A DNA stretch of 64,000 nt, taken from positions 782,001 through 846,000 of the forward strand of contig NZ_CP077717.1 in the NCBI RefSeq assembly GCF_019175345.1, in the 5' to 3' direction. The notes under the pieces are model-generated. The model made no database searches. It had not been told where the DNA came from and saw nothing but the letters and a program-made list of their open reading frames with translations. The position numbers and the translations under genes are program-made. Origin of the DNA: Saccharolobus shibatae B12. Its GTDB lineage: Archaea > Thermoproteota > Thermoprotei_A > Sulfolobales > Sulfolobaceae. This document shows positions 45,604-55,819 of this stretch, one piece after another; position 1 is the first letter of the stretch; each line of letters opens with the position of its first letter.

Positions 45604-48486
45604 ATGGAATGGAGAGTAATTATCATAACAATTCTTTTAATTATATCTCTTATACCATTAACCTCAGTATATCATAGCAACGCCAAACCCTTGCCATTAT
45701 CTCCGTTAAATTCTAATGACCCGGGGATAACTTTCTACGATGAGCAAATATTCATGGCATTAAATGCGTATCCAGTTAGTACAAATTTAATAGCTTATGT
45801 AAAAGTAATTTCGCAAACCAGCGATTCTGGTTACGGTCCAGCATATTTGTTAAACGCAATAACCAATAATGACTGGTGGTATCAAATTGGTGTAGCCTAT
45901 AATTGGCCTTATACAAATGGTTCATTTGACCCAGGATTCCATATGATCTACATGGTTTGGAATAGCAGTGGGGATTCGGTAATTGGACCAGTTTTGCTTA
46001 GCTTTAACGGAAATGTGAATAATGGAGATGAGATAATGTTGGAAATTGAAATATCGAATGGTAATATAGTACTTTCCGCCTATGATAATAGTACCGGTGC
46101 TAAAGCCGTTGCGACTGTTAACGCCAACGGTGCATCGAGTATCGTTACAGATCTTAACTTTTTACATGGCTACATAACTGGATTAATGACGGAATGGTAT
46201 CACCTTAGAGCATATTTTGGAGGTGAACTCGGAGTGGTGTATAGATTACAATATTTAACAACTAGCTTCACTTTAGGTATTAATGAAATGTATTTAACCT
46301 CCCCTCCACAAAGTATAGCGTCTAATGAGGTAGCATACTCAGTCTCAAATAACTATACCTTCTATGATTTATCCTATATAGGAGCATATGCTGCGTCAAA
46401 TGGATATTACTTTATAACTGGCGATTTATACCCAATATTCTTAAACTATAAGGTGATTGGAGGCAGTTTTAATATACCAATAAACGTTACGTATTTTTAC
46501 GACAGTTTTAAGGAGACGGTGAGATTACCTTCCTTGATTTTTGTAGACTCTAATTCTAATATAAGTTTACCATCTATGGTTTTAAATGGATTAAGTAGGA
46601 TTGTTAGTTTAAATTCTACGCCAATTCTGGCAAATAGAAGTGGCAATCTAACAGTATACTATCAACTTCAGTATTTTATTAATATAAACGTCCCAGTAAA
46701 CGCGAGTATTAATGGAATTTATACAACTCTAAGCAGTGGGTGGTATAACGCATCCATAAAAGTTGCAATCAGCCCATTTACATATTATCCTAACAGTTCG
46801 AGAATAATGGTATTTTCATATCCAACGAGTCAGTTTACACTAAATAATCCTATTAATCTTACCGTAACTTATATTTTACAGTATTACGTACACGTTAACT
46901 CATTAATCCCACTTTTTGGTTCAATAAATGGTACTAATAGTACGATTTTCTCAGGATGGTATAATCAGAATACGATTATACAAATTTATAACATAACATT
47001 CTATCAGAGTAATGAAACTAGAGCGATAATTACTAAGATTTTACCTGCAAATAAAATCCTCGTAAACATGTCTTATACAATAACTGTAGATGAGTTGGTG
47101 CAATATTATATTGCTGTGAAATCGCAAATACCTATTTATGCACTCATTAATGGAAGTAACAATACATTAACCAGTAACTGGTATAATAGAGGGACAACTA
47201 TTAATGTAGAAAACATAACATATTATGGACCAAATAACGAATATAGAGACATAATAATTGCTATTTTACCTTCCAAAAATATTACGGTTGAAAATCCAGT
47301 CACAATATCAATCATAACGGTAAAGCAGTATCCTCTAACTGTTTATTCCAAGGTTCCAGTTTACGCATTAGTCAATGGTACTAACGAGACGTTACAAAAA
47401 TACTCTTGGTTCAATACTGGAAGTAGAATACAGATAGAGAATATCACATACTACATAAATAGTACCGCAAGACTCCTCATGGAAAAAGTTTTACCCTATT
47501 CAAACTTTACATTACTTCAACCAATCAACATAACTATAATCACACTACCTCAGTATTTCTTAAATGTTAGTAGTAACTATCCCGTTTACATATTCTTCAA
47601 CGGTAAAAATGCTACCCTAAGTAACGGATGGTATAATAACGGTACTGAAATTGAACTATATCCGACCTGGTATATCAATCAAACTGAAAGACAACACTTA
47701 GTCAGCATTAGTCTAAATGGAAAGTCGACTTCCGTTGCTGTTATAATAATTAATGAGCCAATCTCATTAAAACTACAATACGTGCTACAATATTATATAG
47801 ACTTAATTTCCAATATACCAATTAAAGCCTTAATCAATTCAACCTTAGTTACTTTTAGTCCAGGGTGGTATAATACCGGAACGCCTATTTCTTTCGTAAA
47901 TATGTCATATTATGTTTCCAACAATACGAGATATGTAATATTATCTATAGTACCATTTAACTTTACAGTAAATAGAAGCATAACTGTAAAGGTAACCACG
48001 ATAAAGGAATACTTAGTTACTGTGAATACACCCGTATTGATTACAATATTAAATAGAACCGTAAATACAAGCGAAATATGGGTACCAGCTGGACAAATTA
48101 TATCAATATCTAAGTACGTCAATATTAGCAATAATGTAAGGATATTTTATAACACTACTTCATACCTAATAAACGTAACCCAACCAACTAATATTAATGT
48201 TAAGCCAGTAAAGGAATATTTGGTAACTATAAATGGGAGTTCAGAATGGCTCCCAAGTGGAAGTGTGATAACGTTAACCCACTCTATACCGATATACGAA
48301 CAAGGCAAATGGATAGGCACTTATAACGTTACTAATGGTATGACAATAACTGTAAATGAACCAATAACTGAGACTTTGGTAAAGACTGTAAATGGGACTT
48401 TCATAGGAGGTATCGTGATAGTAATTGCAATTGTCATTTTAGGAATATTGCTCTTAACTATAAGGAGATCCAGACCAAAGTTCTAA
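45604..48486 (+). CDS. Large surface repeat protein (thermopsin-like N-terminal region)
   Basis: About 960 residues from ATG 45604; an ATG at 45526 would add a 26-residue polar lead before the signal helix (VIIITILLIISLIPL), which is less natural. The first 250 residues (WWYQIGVAYNWPY, MIYMVWNSSGDS, GDEIMLEIEIS) recall domains found with thermopsin-type exported proteins; no protease motif is certain. Then come about six repeats of 73-79 residues with an SGWYNxGTxIxxxNITYY core at about 378, 451, 524, 600, 674 and 753. Many N-X-S/T sites and a C-terminal membrane helix mark a glycosylated cell-surface protein. Confidence 0.75.
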   Translation: MEWRVIIITILLIISLIPLTSVYHSNAKPLPLSPLNSNDPGITFYDEQIFMALNAYPVSTNLIAYVKVISQTSDSGYGPAYLLNAITNNDWWYQIGVAYNWPYTNGSFDPGFHMIYMVWNSSGDSVIGPVLLSFNGNVNNGDEIMLEIEISNGNIVLSAYDNSTGAKAVATVNANGASSIVTDLNFLHGYITGLMTEWYHLRAYFGGELGVVYRLQYLTTSFTLGINEMYLTSPPQSIASNEVAYSVSNNYTFYDLSYIGAYAASNGYYFITGDLYPIFLNYKVIGGSFNIPINVTYFYDSFKETVRLPSLIFVDSNSNISLPSMVLNGLSRIVSLNSTPILANRSGNLTVYYQLQYFININVPVNASINGIYTTLSSGWYNASIKVAISPFTYYPNSSRIMVFSYPTSQFTLNNPINLTVTYILQYYVHVNSLIPLFGSINGTNSTIFSGWYNQNTIIQIYNITFYQSNETRAIITKILPANKILVNMSYTITVDELVQYYIAVKSQIPIYALINGSNNTLTSNWYNRGTTINVENITYYGPNNEYRDIIIAILPSKNITVENPVTISIITVKQYPLTVYSKVPVYALVNGTNETLQKYSWFNTGSRIQIENITYYINSTARLLMEKVLPYSNFTLLQPINITIITLPQYFLNVSSNYPVYIFFNGKNATLSNGWYNNGTEIELYPTWYINQTERQHLVSISLNGKSTSVAVIIINEPISLKLQYVLQYYIDLISNIPIKALINSTLVTFSPGWYNTGTPISFVNMSYYVSNNTRYVILSIVPFNFTVNRSITVKVTTIKEYLVTVNTPVLITILNRTVNTSEIWVPAGQIISISKYVNISNNVRIFYNTTSYLINVTQPTNINVKPVKEYLVTINGSSEWLPSGSVITLTHSIPIYEQGKWIGTYNVTNGMTITVNEPITETLVKTVNGTFIGGIVIVIAIVILGILLLTIRRSRPKF

Positions 48487-48487
48487 G

Positions 48488-49849
48488 TTATTTAATTTTT
48501 TTGTATATTGCTATATTTATTATAATTAGTGAGATAATTGAGAAAATTAGAGAGTAATATACGTTAGCAAAGAATACCAATAAGGCAGCTACGCCTACAA
48601 TTGAGTTTATTTCTATTTCCCTTATTAGTAGCGATAATGGATCCGCAATTCTTATTCCTTTTCCTTTAATAACGTTATTGTATGATATGAAAAGACTAAG
48701 TTCCACACTAGCTATTGATGACGGTAACATAATCAGACTTAAATAAGCGTGATTAAAAAATGAGAAGATTAGAACATCTATCAGATAGATTATCAAAATA
48801 ATTAATAATTTCGAAATATAAGAACTCCTCAATCCCGATGGTAAGGATAATAATAGTTGCATTCCAGAGGCTTCTAGTAATATTAGCATTATTGAGGACG
48901 TCGTTATCATAAAGATTGTATAAAAGATAGCGTAAACTGGTGCAAAAAATGAGAAAATCAGTGCGAATACGGGTATGGTTAGTAAGAAACTAGCTTGAGG
49001 AACTCTAAGAAGACCCTTAATATCTTTATAAAGATACGTTATTAATGGAGTCCGTAATTTTATGTTATATTTTGTAGCATAATGAGAAGTAACCCTGAAC
49101 GATAGGAATTTCAAGGCCTGATTATAGGCAAAGATTATGGAAAGACCAGTGTAAACTAGTGAAAGTAAGAGACCCTCAACATTTAAGAAACCGAAAGGAA
49201 AGATGGGTAAGATGTAGAAGGGGAGAATTACGTATCTGAAGGTAAAACCATAAGGTAGTATTATAAATATTATCCAAATTAGTGATGTTCCTACCCTAAA
49301 TAGTGCAGAAGTTATCCCTAATCTTATTCTCTTCCCCAATAGTATTACCAACGCAAAGGAAAGTGAAAAGAAAAATATTATCTCAAATTCTGCCATAAGG
49401 GCTTGCAAAATAGACATAGTTATCATATAAGTGGAGATAGGAGCAATTACTATCGATGTCAAAAAACCATAGTAGAAAAATTCAAATATACCTCTAAATA
49501 CAGCCATATTTATATCTCTCTCAGTAAGAGGAAGCGATAGTAAGAAAGTTTTTAGATCATAATTTGTTACGAAGAAAATTACATTCAGTCCAGTAGTGAA
49601 AATATTGGCGAGTATAATTAAGTCTAGAAATATAAAGGAAAAAGGAGCGTCTTTATTTATTATCGAGATAGACGCCGAAACTATTGTTGCTATTGTATAT
49701 GCAATAATATTACTTATCTTAATTGTAACCGCATTTCTTTTAATTTTGCTAATAGCATCCGGCTTAGGTGATAAGCCAAAAGATCTGCTTGTGTACATTA
49801 GATAGATTATTTGCTTGTAAACTACATCGTGAATCTTCACGTTACTCAT
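48488..49849 (-). CDS. ABC transporter permease, 453 residues
   Basis: A membrane protein with about ten or more hydrophobic segments. It overlaps the ATPase gene upstream by 4 bases (ATGA type), so the two form one exporter. No family motif is clear; it looks like the larger archaeal permeases that pair with CcmA-type ATPases. A middle cytoplasmic loop with SHYATKYNIKLRTPLITYLYK-type charge pattern (shortened here: residues about 255-275) may be the coupling helix. Substrate unknown. Confidence 0.78.
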   Translation of the reverse strand: MSNVKIHDVVYKQIIYLMYTSRSFGLSPKPDAISKIKRNAVTIKISNIIAYTIATIVSASISIINKDAPFSFIFLDLIILANIFTTGLNVIFFVTNYDLKTFLLSLPLTERDINMAVFRGIFEFFYYGFLTSIVIAPISTYMITMSILQALMAEFEIIFFFSLSFALVILLGKRIRLGITSALFRVGTSLIWIIFIILPYGFTFRYVILPFYILPIFPFGFLNVEGLLLSLVYTGLSIIFAYNQALKFLSFRVTSHYATKYNIKLRTPLITYLYKDIKGLLRVPQASFLLTIPVFALIFSFFAPVYAIFYTIFMITTSSIMLILLEASGMQLLLSLPSGLRSSYISKLLIILIIYLIDVLIFSFFNHAYLSLIMLPSSIASVELSLFISYNNVIKGKGIRIADPLSLLIREIEINSIVGVAALLVFFANVYYSLIFSIISLIIINIAIYKKIK

Positions 49850-50574
49850 TCCAATCCCTTTAGTATATCCTTTATCTCCTCATCTAGACCAGTGACGGAG
49901 AGAAAAACGTCTTCAAGGGATCTACCAGCTTCTCTAATGTTATCTGAAGAAGTCTCCATTACCATTATTCCCCTATTCATTATACCTATCCTAGTGCAGA
50001 TTTTTTCTGCAACCTCCATTATGTGCGTGGAGAACAACACTCCACCTCCGTTCTTAATATGATTTTGAATTAGTTCCTTAAGGACTTTAACTGATAGAAC
50101 GTCTAATGCGTTAAAAGGCTCATCAAGGATTAGTAATTTAGGTTCATGAATCAAGGACAATAATATCGAAACTTTTTGCTTATTTCCCATAGATAAGGAG
50201 GCTATAGGTGTGTTCATGAACATATCTAAGGAGAACGCCCTAATTAGCGCGTTTATTCTGTTTAGATCTTTAATTCCTCTTAAACTTGATACGAAACTTA
50301 TTATCTCAGCTGGCGTCATATATTCGTAAAGGGCTGGTTGTTCAGGAACATAACCAACGTAATTTTTCACAATTTTATCCTTATTACTAATTCCTAAGAT
50401 CTCTATCTCACCCTCAAAAGGTACCATATTCATTATAGCCTTCAACGTACTGCTTTTTCCCGCTCCATTGGGACCTAAAAGACAATAGACTTCTGAGTTT
50501 ACTGAAAAGCTTAACGAATTAACTGCGATAAAAGAACCATATTTCACTGTAAGGTTTCTAACATTTAAGAGCAT
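49846..50574 (-). CDS. ABC exporter ATPase (CcmA type)
   Basis: A 242-residue ATPase. Walker A is GPNGAGKSSTL near 34, the signature loop is the variant SLSMGNKQKVSI near 125, Walker B is LLILDEPFNALD near 148 and the switch His is in FSTHIMEVAEK. It starts just after a promoter-like region shared by no other gene and overlaps the permease by 4 bases. It lies next to a surface protein gene transcribed toward it, so export of a cell-envelope component is thinkable but unproven. Confidence 0.9.
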   Translation of the reverse strand: MLLNVRNLTVKYGSFIAVNSLSFSVNSEVYCLLGPNGAGKSSTLKAIMNMVPFEGEIEILGISNKDKIVKNYVGYVPEQPALYEYMTPAEIISFVSSLRGIKDLNRINALIRAFSLDMFMNTPIASLSMGNKQKVSILLSLIHEPKLLILDEPFNALDVLSVKVLKELIQNHIKNGGGVLFSTHIMEVAEKICTRIGIMNRGIMVMETSSDNIREAGRSLEDVFLSVTGLDEEIKDILKGLE

Positions 50575-50620
50575 TATATAAATACACGTATCACACTATT
50601 ATTAACCTTTAATCTTTAAG

Positions 50621-51331
50621 CTAGCTTTGATTCATGAATTTGGACAGCAACTTATTTACCTTTTCTTCTATTTTCTTTATTCTCCTCTCATTTGGATCGT
50701 CATCCTCGTAAAATCCAAATAAGCCTCTCATTTTCATAAATATTACATCCCCAATTCTTTCTATCTTAGGCTCGTAGCCAATTCTAGTAATCCTATAAAG
50801 ACCTTGGGCTTTTTCACTACCTATTGGTACTACCATGATCCCGTTTTCCTTAAGTTGATCATATAGCTTACAAGGTATAGTCGGTGCAGCAGCCCATATT
50901 ACGATTCGATCGTAAGGAGCCTCTTTCTCATATCCTAAACTTCCATCCATCTTAATTAATTTAATTAGAGGATATCTAGGCAGAAGAACGTTTTTAGCAT
51001 ACTCAAACATCGTATCATCGATTTCAATGGATACAACATTATTCTCACCAACTATTTCAGCTATTAATGCTGTGTAATAACCTATACCAGTACCTATTTC
51101 TAAAACCTTCTGATTTTCTCCTAAATTAAGAATATCAAGCATGTATATGCCTAAACTTAGTGCTGTAGTCGTGATATTAGGTGTGACGTAAAAGGGTTTG
51201 TCTATATAATTAGGATCATATGCATATTTTTTCAATAGTTGTGGCAAAAAGTCTTCCCTATTAACCTTGATAAATGCATTAGCCAACTTCGAATTTTTTA
51301 TAGATCTTAATATGTCTTCTTTTGCACTCAT
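50621..51331 (-). CDS. pcm: Protein-L-isoaspartate O-methyltransferase
   Basis: A 236-residue SAM-dependent methyltransferase. The SAM loop is VLEIGTGIGYYTALIAEI near 80, the acid is in VVSIEIDD, and the PCMT-specific post-loop is YDRIVIWAAAPTIP. The N-terminus (REDFLPQLLKKYAYDPNYID) is also of the family. It repairs isoaspartyl sites in aged proteins, useful at high temperature. A C-terminal helical extension of about 30 residues (ERRIKKIEEKVNKLLSK) may aid oligomer formation, as in S. tokodaii Pcm. Confidence 0.9.
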   Translation of the reverse strand: MSAKEDILRSIKNSKLANAFIKVNREDFLPQLLKKYAYDPNYIDKPFYVTPNITTTALSLGIYMLDILNLGENQKVLEIGTGIGYYTALIAEIVGENNVVSIEIDDTMFEYAKNVLLPRYPLIKLIKMDGSLGYEKEAPYDRIVIWAAAPTIPCKLYDQLKENGIMVVPIGSEKAQGLYRITRIGYEPKIERIGDVIFMKMRGLFGFYEDDDPNERRIKKIEEKVNKLLSKFMNQS

Positions 51332-51446
51332 ACTTATTAATTATTTGAAGATATTTTTTAATAAAGATGACGATATACCTTCGACCTAAAAGAAGATAGT
51401 TCACGACCCTCGAAAATTTAAATAACAGCCATGTGCTATTTCCTTT

Positions 51447-52121
51447 ATGATGGAAAATAGTGAAAAGTTGTGGAATTCTATCCAAGATATTTACTCTTCA
51501 ATCCTTAAACACCCATTTATTCTTGAACTGGTTGAAGGAACCCTAAGTAGAAATAAATTCGAGTACTATATCATTCAAGATTATCTGTATTTGAGGGAGT
51601 TCTCTAAGGCCTTGGCTTTATTATCAGCAAAGGCTGAAGATGAGGAACAAGCTTTATTGTTTGCAACACACATACAAGATGCCATAAAGGTAGAAAAGGC
51701 GTTACATAAATTTTACATAAGTGAATTCAATTTAAATGTGGAAGATTATGAAATGAGTCCAACTAATCTAGCTTATACATCTTACCTACTTGCCGTGGCT
51801 TATTCCAAGCCTTTTTATGAAGCAATATCTGCAGTATTGCCTTGCTATTGGATATATATGGAGGTTGGAAAGGAATTGCTCAAAAAAGGATCCAAGGATA
51901 AATATTATCAGAAATGGATAGAAACTTATGGTGGAGAGGAGTACGAAAGGGGAGTTAGGGCAGTATTAGGTATTGTGAATAGTATGAAAGTTAGTGAAGA
52001 GGAATTTAATAAGATGAAAACTCATTTTAGAACTGCATCTATATACGAATATATGTTCTGGGACTCTGCGTATAGATTAGAGAGGTTTCCTTTTCCTACA
52101 GAAAAAAATAAAGGAGTGTAA
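51447..52121 (+). CDS. tenA: TenA/thiaminase II family protein
   Basis: A 224-residue all-helical protein of the TenA family. [18 protein letters not shown] holds the Asp (about D45), C133 in [12 protein letters not shown] is the nucleophile of thiaminase II-type enzymes, and [12 protein letters not shown] near 205 gives the last catalytic Glu. TenA hydrolyses aminopyrimidine in thiamine salvage. The gene lies 14 bases before the aminotransferase gene on the same strand; no thi gene is near. Two tandem ATGs begin the frame. Confidence 0.88.
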   Translation: MMENSEKLWNSIQDIYSSILKHPFILELVEGTLSRNKFEYYIIQDYLYLREFSKALALLSAKAEDEEQALLFATHIQDAIKVEKALHKFYISEFNLNVEDYEMSPTNLAYTSYLLAVAYSKPFYEAISAVLPCYWIYMEVGKELLKKGSKDKYYQKWIETYGGEEYERGVRAVLGIVNSMKVSEEEFNKMKTHFRTASIYEYMFWDSAYRLERFPFPTEKNKGV

Positions 52122-52135
52122 CTAACTCACATTTT

Positions 52136-53290
52136 ATGGATAAACTGTTACTGCATGTAGGTCCTACTACTATCAAGGAGGATGTTTTAATAGCAGGGCT
52201 TGAAAACAACGTTGGTTTTACGTCTAAAGAATTTGTAGAGGCACTCTCATACTCGTTAAAAGGATTAAGATACGTAATGGGGGCAAGCAAGAGTTATCAG
52301 CCATTAATAATCCCCGGAGGCGGTACCTCTGCTATGGAAAGCATCACGTCATTACTCAAACCTAATGATAAAATACTAGTAGTTTCTAATGGTGTCTTTG
52401 GTGATAGGTGGGAGCAAATATTCAAGAGATATCCAGTTAATGTAAAGGTATTAAGACCTTCTCCCGGAGATTACGTTAAACCAGAGGAGGTAGAGGAAGA
52501 GGTTAGAAAAGACAACTATAAGTTAGTAACACTAACTCACGTAGAGACCAGTACTGGAGTGAGAGAACCCGTAAAAGATGTAATAAATAAGATTAGAAGA
52601 TATGTGGAATTGATAGCAGTAGATGGAGTATCAAGTGTTGGGGCTGAGGAAGTTAAAGCTGAAGAATGGAACGTCGACGTTTACTTGTCAGCCAGTCAAA
52701 AGGCGTTAGGTTCCTCAGCTGGTTTAGGCTTATTATTACTTTCTCCTAAGGCCGTATCAATATTAGATTCACAAGACTCAATTGCTGGATATTATTTGAA
52801 TTTAAAGAATTGGTTACCAGTTATGAGAGCGGTTGAAGAGGGTAAAGCTGCATACTTTGCTACCCCACCAGTTCATGTAATTTTACAGTTAGCTGAAGCC
52901 TTTAGACTGATAGAGAAGGAAGGTATAGAAAATAGAATAAAAAGACACGCAACAGTAGCTAGTGCAATTAGAGCTGGTTTAGAAGCATTAGAATTAGAGA
53001 TAGTAGCTAGGAGACCAGAGTCCTATAGTAATACTGTAACTGGAGTACTTCTAAAGACTATTGAACCACAAAAGATTCTAGCGGAGACTGTTAATGAGGG
53101 TGTAGAGTTTGCCCCAGGTGTTCATCCAGCATTTAAATATTTTAGAATAGGTCATATGGGCTGGGTTACCCCTAATGATGCCATAGTAGCAATAAGTGTT
53201 ATTGAGAGAACCCTAAGGAAATTAGGTGAACCAATAAGGTTTGGTGAAGGGGTAAAGGCTGTAGAAGAAGTCTTGTCATCAGCCCGCTGA
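52136..53290 (+). CDS. Class V aminotransferase (serine-pyruvate / alanine-glyoxylate type)
   Basis: A 384-residue PLP enzyme. The PLP lysine is in [15 protein letters not shown] near 189, the PLP-contact Asp in [13 protein letters not shown], and the phosphate cup in [10 protein letters not shown]. The end ([20 protein letters not shown]) is typical of the alanine-glyoxylate branch. It moves amino groups between serine or alanine and glyoxylate or pyruvate. It is in one direction with tenA, 14 bases apart, and likely cotranscribed. No ribosome site of note. Confidence 0.9.
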   Translation: MDKLLLHVGPTTIKEDVLIAGLENNVGFTSKEFVEALSYSLKGLRYVMGASKSYQPLIIPGGGTSAMESITSLLKPNDKILVVSNGVFGDRWEQIFKRYPVNVKVLRPSPGDYVKPEEVEEEVRKDNYKLVTLTHVETSTGVREPVKDVINKIRRYVELIAVDGVSSVGAEEVKAEEWNVDVYLSASQKALGSSAGLGLLLLSPKAVSILDSQDSIAGYYLNLKNWLPVMRAVEEGKAAYFATPPVHVILQLAEAFRLIEKEGIENRIKRHATVASAIRAGLEALELEIVARRPESYSNTVTGVLLKTIEPQKILAETVNEGVEFAPGVHPAFKYFRIGHMGWVTPNDAIVAISVIERTLRKLGEPIRFGEGVKAVEEVLSSAR

Positions 53291-53368
53291 AAGTATATCA
53301 TCAAATCTAAATCCCCGAAAATATCATCACTCTCAGTTTTTAAGATAATACCATATAATATTATAAAT

Positions 53369-53725
53369 ATGACTGATGTTAAGAGTAACAATGTTACATT
53401 TAACGATATACTGCAATACGAGATTATCAAAAAGACTTACCAAAATATTATAACGAAGCTTAATTCTAGAAATTTAAAGTCATTAAAAGAGGGATTAAGA
53501 GAATTATTAAACTTCGTGAGAGATATAAAGAATAATATATTAGATAAAAGATTAAGAAGAATGATTCAATATCAGCAGAAATTGGCTAAAAGGCTGCTCT
53601 TAATCATAAATATAAGGTACGTAATATTCTTTATCTATAAAGTATTAGTTAATACTTTAGTATCTAGACTTTACGAATCTATCAGAACGTTATTAGAAGA
53701 AGTAAGCAACGTTGTCAGATATTAA
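53369..53725 (+). CDS. Hypothetical helical protein
   Basis: A 118-residue, Lys/Arg-, Leu- and Ile-rich protein that is predicted helical throughout, with heptad-like stretches (YQNIITKLNSRNLKSLKEGL, SLYESIRTLLEEVSNVV-like end). A mildly hydrophobic helix sits near 78-92 (LLIINIRYVIFFIYKVLV). No family is recognised. Its end overlaps the convergent EVE gene by 11 bases. A TATAATATTATAAAT box is just upstream of the ATG. Confidence 0.55.
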   Translation: MTDVKSNNVTFNDILQYEIIKKTYQNIITKLNSRNLKSLKEGLRELLNFVRDIKNNILDKRLRRMIQYQQKLAKRLLLIINIRYVIFFIYKVLVNTLVSRLYESIRTLLEEVSNVVRY

Positions 53726-54206
53726 GTAATGATTCCTTAAGACACTCTTCCACTATTTTAGCATCGCTTTCTGGAATAGGCCTCTTGAGGTTTGCTGGGG
53801 CATTTCTAAGGTATTTAGCTATTTGCCCTTTATCTTCAATAAATCTAATCTTATCTAAAATTTTTTTCATATCACATTCTCCAATTACAACAGGTTCTAC
53901 TTTAACTCTATAAACGTATATTCCCTTATTCCTTACTGTCTCCTCTGGATATATTGGTGTCTGATCCTCATACCAGTTTGAAAGCACTTTTACTATACCT
54001 ACAATCTTTCCCCCATATCTTTTAGCATAGTACTTACTAACGTATATAATAATGTAGTCGCCTTCTTTTATGTATTCCTCTAGATTTTCTTTGTAACCAT
54101 AAACTCCCTTATCTCTAATTACATCCCACATGTCCTCTTGTATTGGTACTAACCAGTAGGTCACAGAATGCAATAGTATTTTAAGAATATAAGATTTACT
54201 AAACAC
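53715..54206 (-). CDS. EVE-domain (PUA-like) protein
   Basis: Up to 163 residues. The EVE core starts TYWLVPIQEDMWDVIRDKGV and continues YIKEGDYIIIYVSKYYAKRY and GIVKVLSNWYEDQTPIYP. EVE domains bind modified bases in DNA or RNA through an aromatic cage. The ATG at 54206 is upstream of a TATA-like TCTTATATT (about 54190), so translation may really begin at TTG 54173 or GTG 54164. It is a single gene convergent with the helical protein. Confidence 0.78.
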   Translation of the reverse strand: MFSKSYILKILLHSVTYWLVPIQEDMWDVIRDKGVYGYKENLEEYIKEGDYIIIYVSKYYAKRYGGKIVGIVKVLSNWYEDQTPIYPEETVRNKGIYVYRVKVEPVVIGECDMKKILDKIRFIEDKGQIAKYLRNAPANLKRPIPESDAKIVEECLKESLLNI

Positions 54207-54301
54207 TTGATAAAAAGCATTGCCTTACACAACAACTTCTTTAATTACGTAATAATACCAAAGAGGAGTACTTATTAAGTAAAGTTACTGATTTATATTT
54301 A

Positions 54302-54403
54302 GTGAACAAGATTCAACTTATATCTTATATAGCGATCTCCTTATCAATCTTAGGTATCATCTTAAGCACCATAGCAATTATCATATCACTAAGAGGACAT
54401 TAA
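54302..54403 (+). CDS. Candidate 33-residue membrane microprotein
   Basis: A short frame from GTG with the sequence VNKIQLISYIAISLSIL at the N-terminus and ending LRGH. It is nearly one transmembrane helix with a basic N-terminus and a basic end. It is in a 250-base region otherwise empty. A TTTATATTT element lies within 10 bases of the start. Only codon frame and hydrophobic pattern support it. Confidence 0.3.
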   Translation: MNKIQLISYIAISLSILGIILSTIAIIISLRGH

Positions 54404-54463
54404 TATGGTTGGAAAGAAAAAGCTATAAACGTAGAGAGTGATATCACATGTTGGTTAGAAATA

Positions 54464-54790
54464 ATGATAGGCTGCAAAGATACTTCTTGTGTTAAAGATA
54501 CTCTAAATGTACTCCTTAACAAATATGGTGTGGGAAAAAATGTTATGGAAATAGCATTGGAAAATATAAATGAACTTGCAATTTATAGGAATAACAAAAT
54601 ATTCATTAATGTGTTGAAGTATGATGAAATAGTAAATGAGGTTTCAGGAGAAAGTGAAATAGTATCGGCATTTCTTATTTTATCATCCTTATATTCTTTG
54701 GTTGGAATAAAACGAATGGAGGAAATAGTTAAAAATGAGTACGGAAAAGAATCACCCATATATAAACTCTATGAGATATTATTTAAATAA
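54464..54790 (+). CDS. Hypothetical protein
   Basis: A 108-residue soluble protein of mixed helices and strands. Near the start are two Cys (GCKDTSCVKDT); the middle is hydrophobic helix (SEIVSAFLILSSLYSLVGI). No family recognised. The ATG has no clear ribosome site and no TATA box at good distance, and no longer in-frame start exists upstream. It lies between the microprotein and a non-coding stretch of about 320 bases. Confidence 0.5.
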   Translation: MIGCKDTSCVKDTLNVLLNKYGVGKNVMEIALENINELAIYRNNKIFINVLKYDEIVNEVSGESEIVSAFLILSSLYSLVGIKRMEEIVKNEYGKESPIYKLYEILFK

Positions 54791-54972
54791 AGTTACAATT
54801 TATAAAAGAAAATTATAGTCGAGAATTAGAGTTGAATAGTGAACAGACCTCACAGAAGGAAACTTTTGCCCCTCTTCCCCATTAAACTCTATTTAGGCTT
54901 CAATGGTAATAGATTGCTAAGATTGATTAATAAAATTCTGTTAATTAATTTAATAGCATTAGAAGAGTTTTT

Positions 54973-55122
54973 GTGGAAATAAAAGAATGTATTTTGTTTT
55001 CTGCATCAATATATCTTTACACCTATTTCTCGTTAATTGGTTTTGAGGAGAATGAAATAAAAACATATATAGCTATAATTTTCCAGAACATATATTTATT
55101 AAAAGTAGCTAAGAGGAGATAG
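54973..55122 (+). CDS. Candidate 49-residue frame in the gap before tpiA
   Basis: The stretch 54791-55108 has no long gene. Its only open frame of note runs from GTG 54973 to TAG 55122, starting [20 protein letters not shown], with a hydrophobic first half. It overlaps the end of the opposing tpiA by 14 bases. Nothing else in the gap stands out. Support is weak and chance is possible. Confidence 0.2.
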   Translation: MEIKECILFSASIYLYTYFSLIGFEENEIKTYIAIIFQNIYLLKVAKRR

Positions 55123-55792
55123 CCTTCAATGCACTTGTGATAAAATCTTCAACAACTTTCTCAGGCTCCTTAGCCTTCATGACAGCACTTGCTACACCTA
55201 TTCCATGAGCTCCAAGTTTTAACGCCTTATAAACGTCCTCACTAGTCGTAATTCCAGCACCCGCTATTAGATAGATTCCCTCAGACTTTCTTATCTCATC
55301 CACGGCTTTAGTTATTACCTCGGGTTTTGCCTTAGATACTGAGATACCGGTTCCTATCAATTCTGGGGGCTCTATCAAAATTGCATCAGGCCTTAGTAAA
55401 CTAAAGGGATAGACTAACTCATATCTGTCAACGCATAGTATGCTACTCAAACCTAATTTCTTAGTTCTTTTTAATACATCATCTATTTCATCAGCCCTTA
55501 GACGTCTCTCACTGTGATTTATCAATGTCCCTTTAGCACCTACATCTTTTATCATTTCTGGTAATATGGCTCCCGTATACGCACCTAAAGGCACTGGATC
55601 TACATGTTCAGCATAAATTGGTAAATCTACCTCTTGGACCATTCTGTAGATCATGGTAGCTGGTACTGACAATATTATTTCAACTGAATGCTCCTTACTT
55701 ATTTTTTCTATCTTTTTACCTAACTCAATTGCTTTATTACCAAAGGAGTTTTCGTAGGCCTTAAAGTTTATTACAATAATAGGGGGTTTCAC
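55109..55792 (-). CDS. tpiA: Triosephosphate isomerase
   Basis: A 227-residue archaeal-type TIM, shorter than bacterial enzymes (about 250). Catalytic residues: N9 and K11 in [10 protein letters not shown]93 in LINHSERR and E141 in [11 protein letters not shown]. The phosphate loop is [14 protein letters not shown]. It interconverts dihydroxyacetone phosphate and glyceraldehyde 3-phosphate, used in gluconeogenesis and the lower glycolytic part in Sulfolobus. It is divergent from the DUF429 gene with 27 bases between. Confidence 0.95.
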   Translation of the reverse strand: MKPPIIVINFKAYENSFGNKAIELGKKIEKISKEHSVEIILSVPATMIYRMVQEVDLPIYAEHVDPVPLGAYTGAILPEMIKDVGAKGTLINHSERRLRADEIDDVLKRTKKLGLSSILCVDRYELVYPFSLLRPDAILIEPPELIGTGISVSKAKPEVITKAVDEIRKSEGIYLIAGAGITTSEDVYKALKLGAHGIGVASAVMKAKEPEKVVEDFITSALKAISS

Positions 55793-55819
55793 AATAAGAA
55801 GATAATAAGGGAAATAAAT

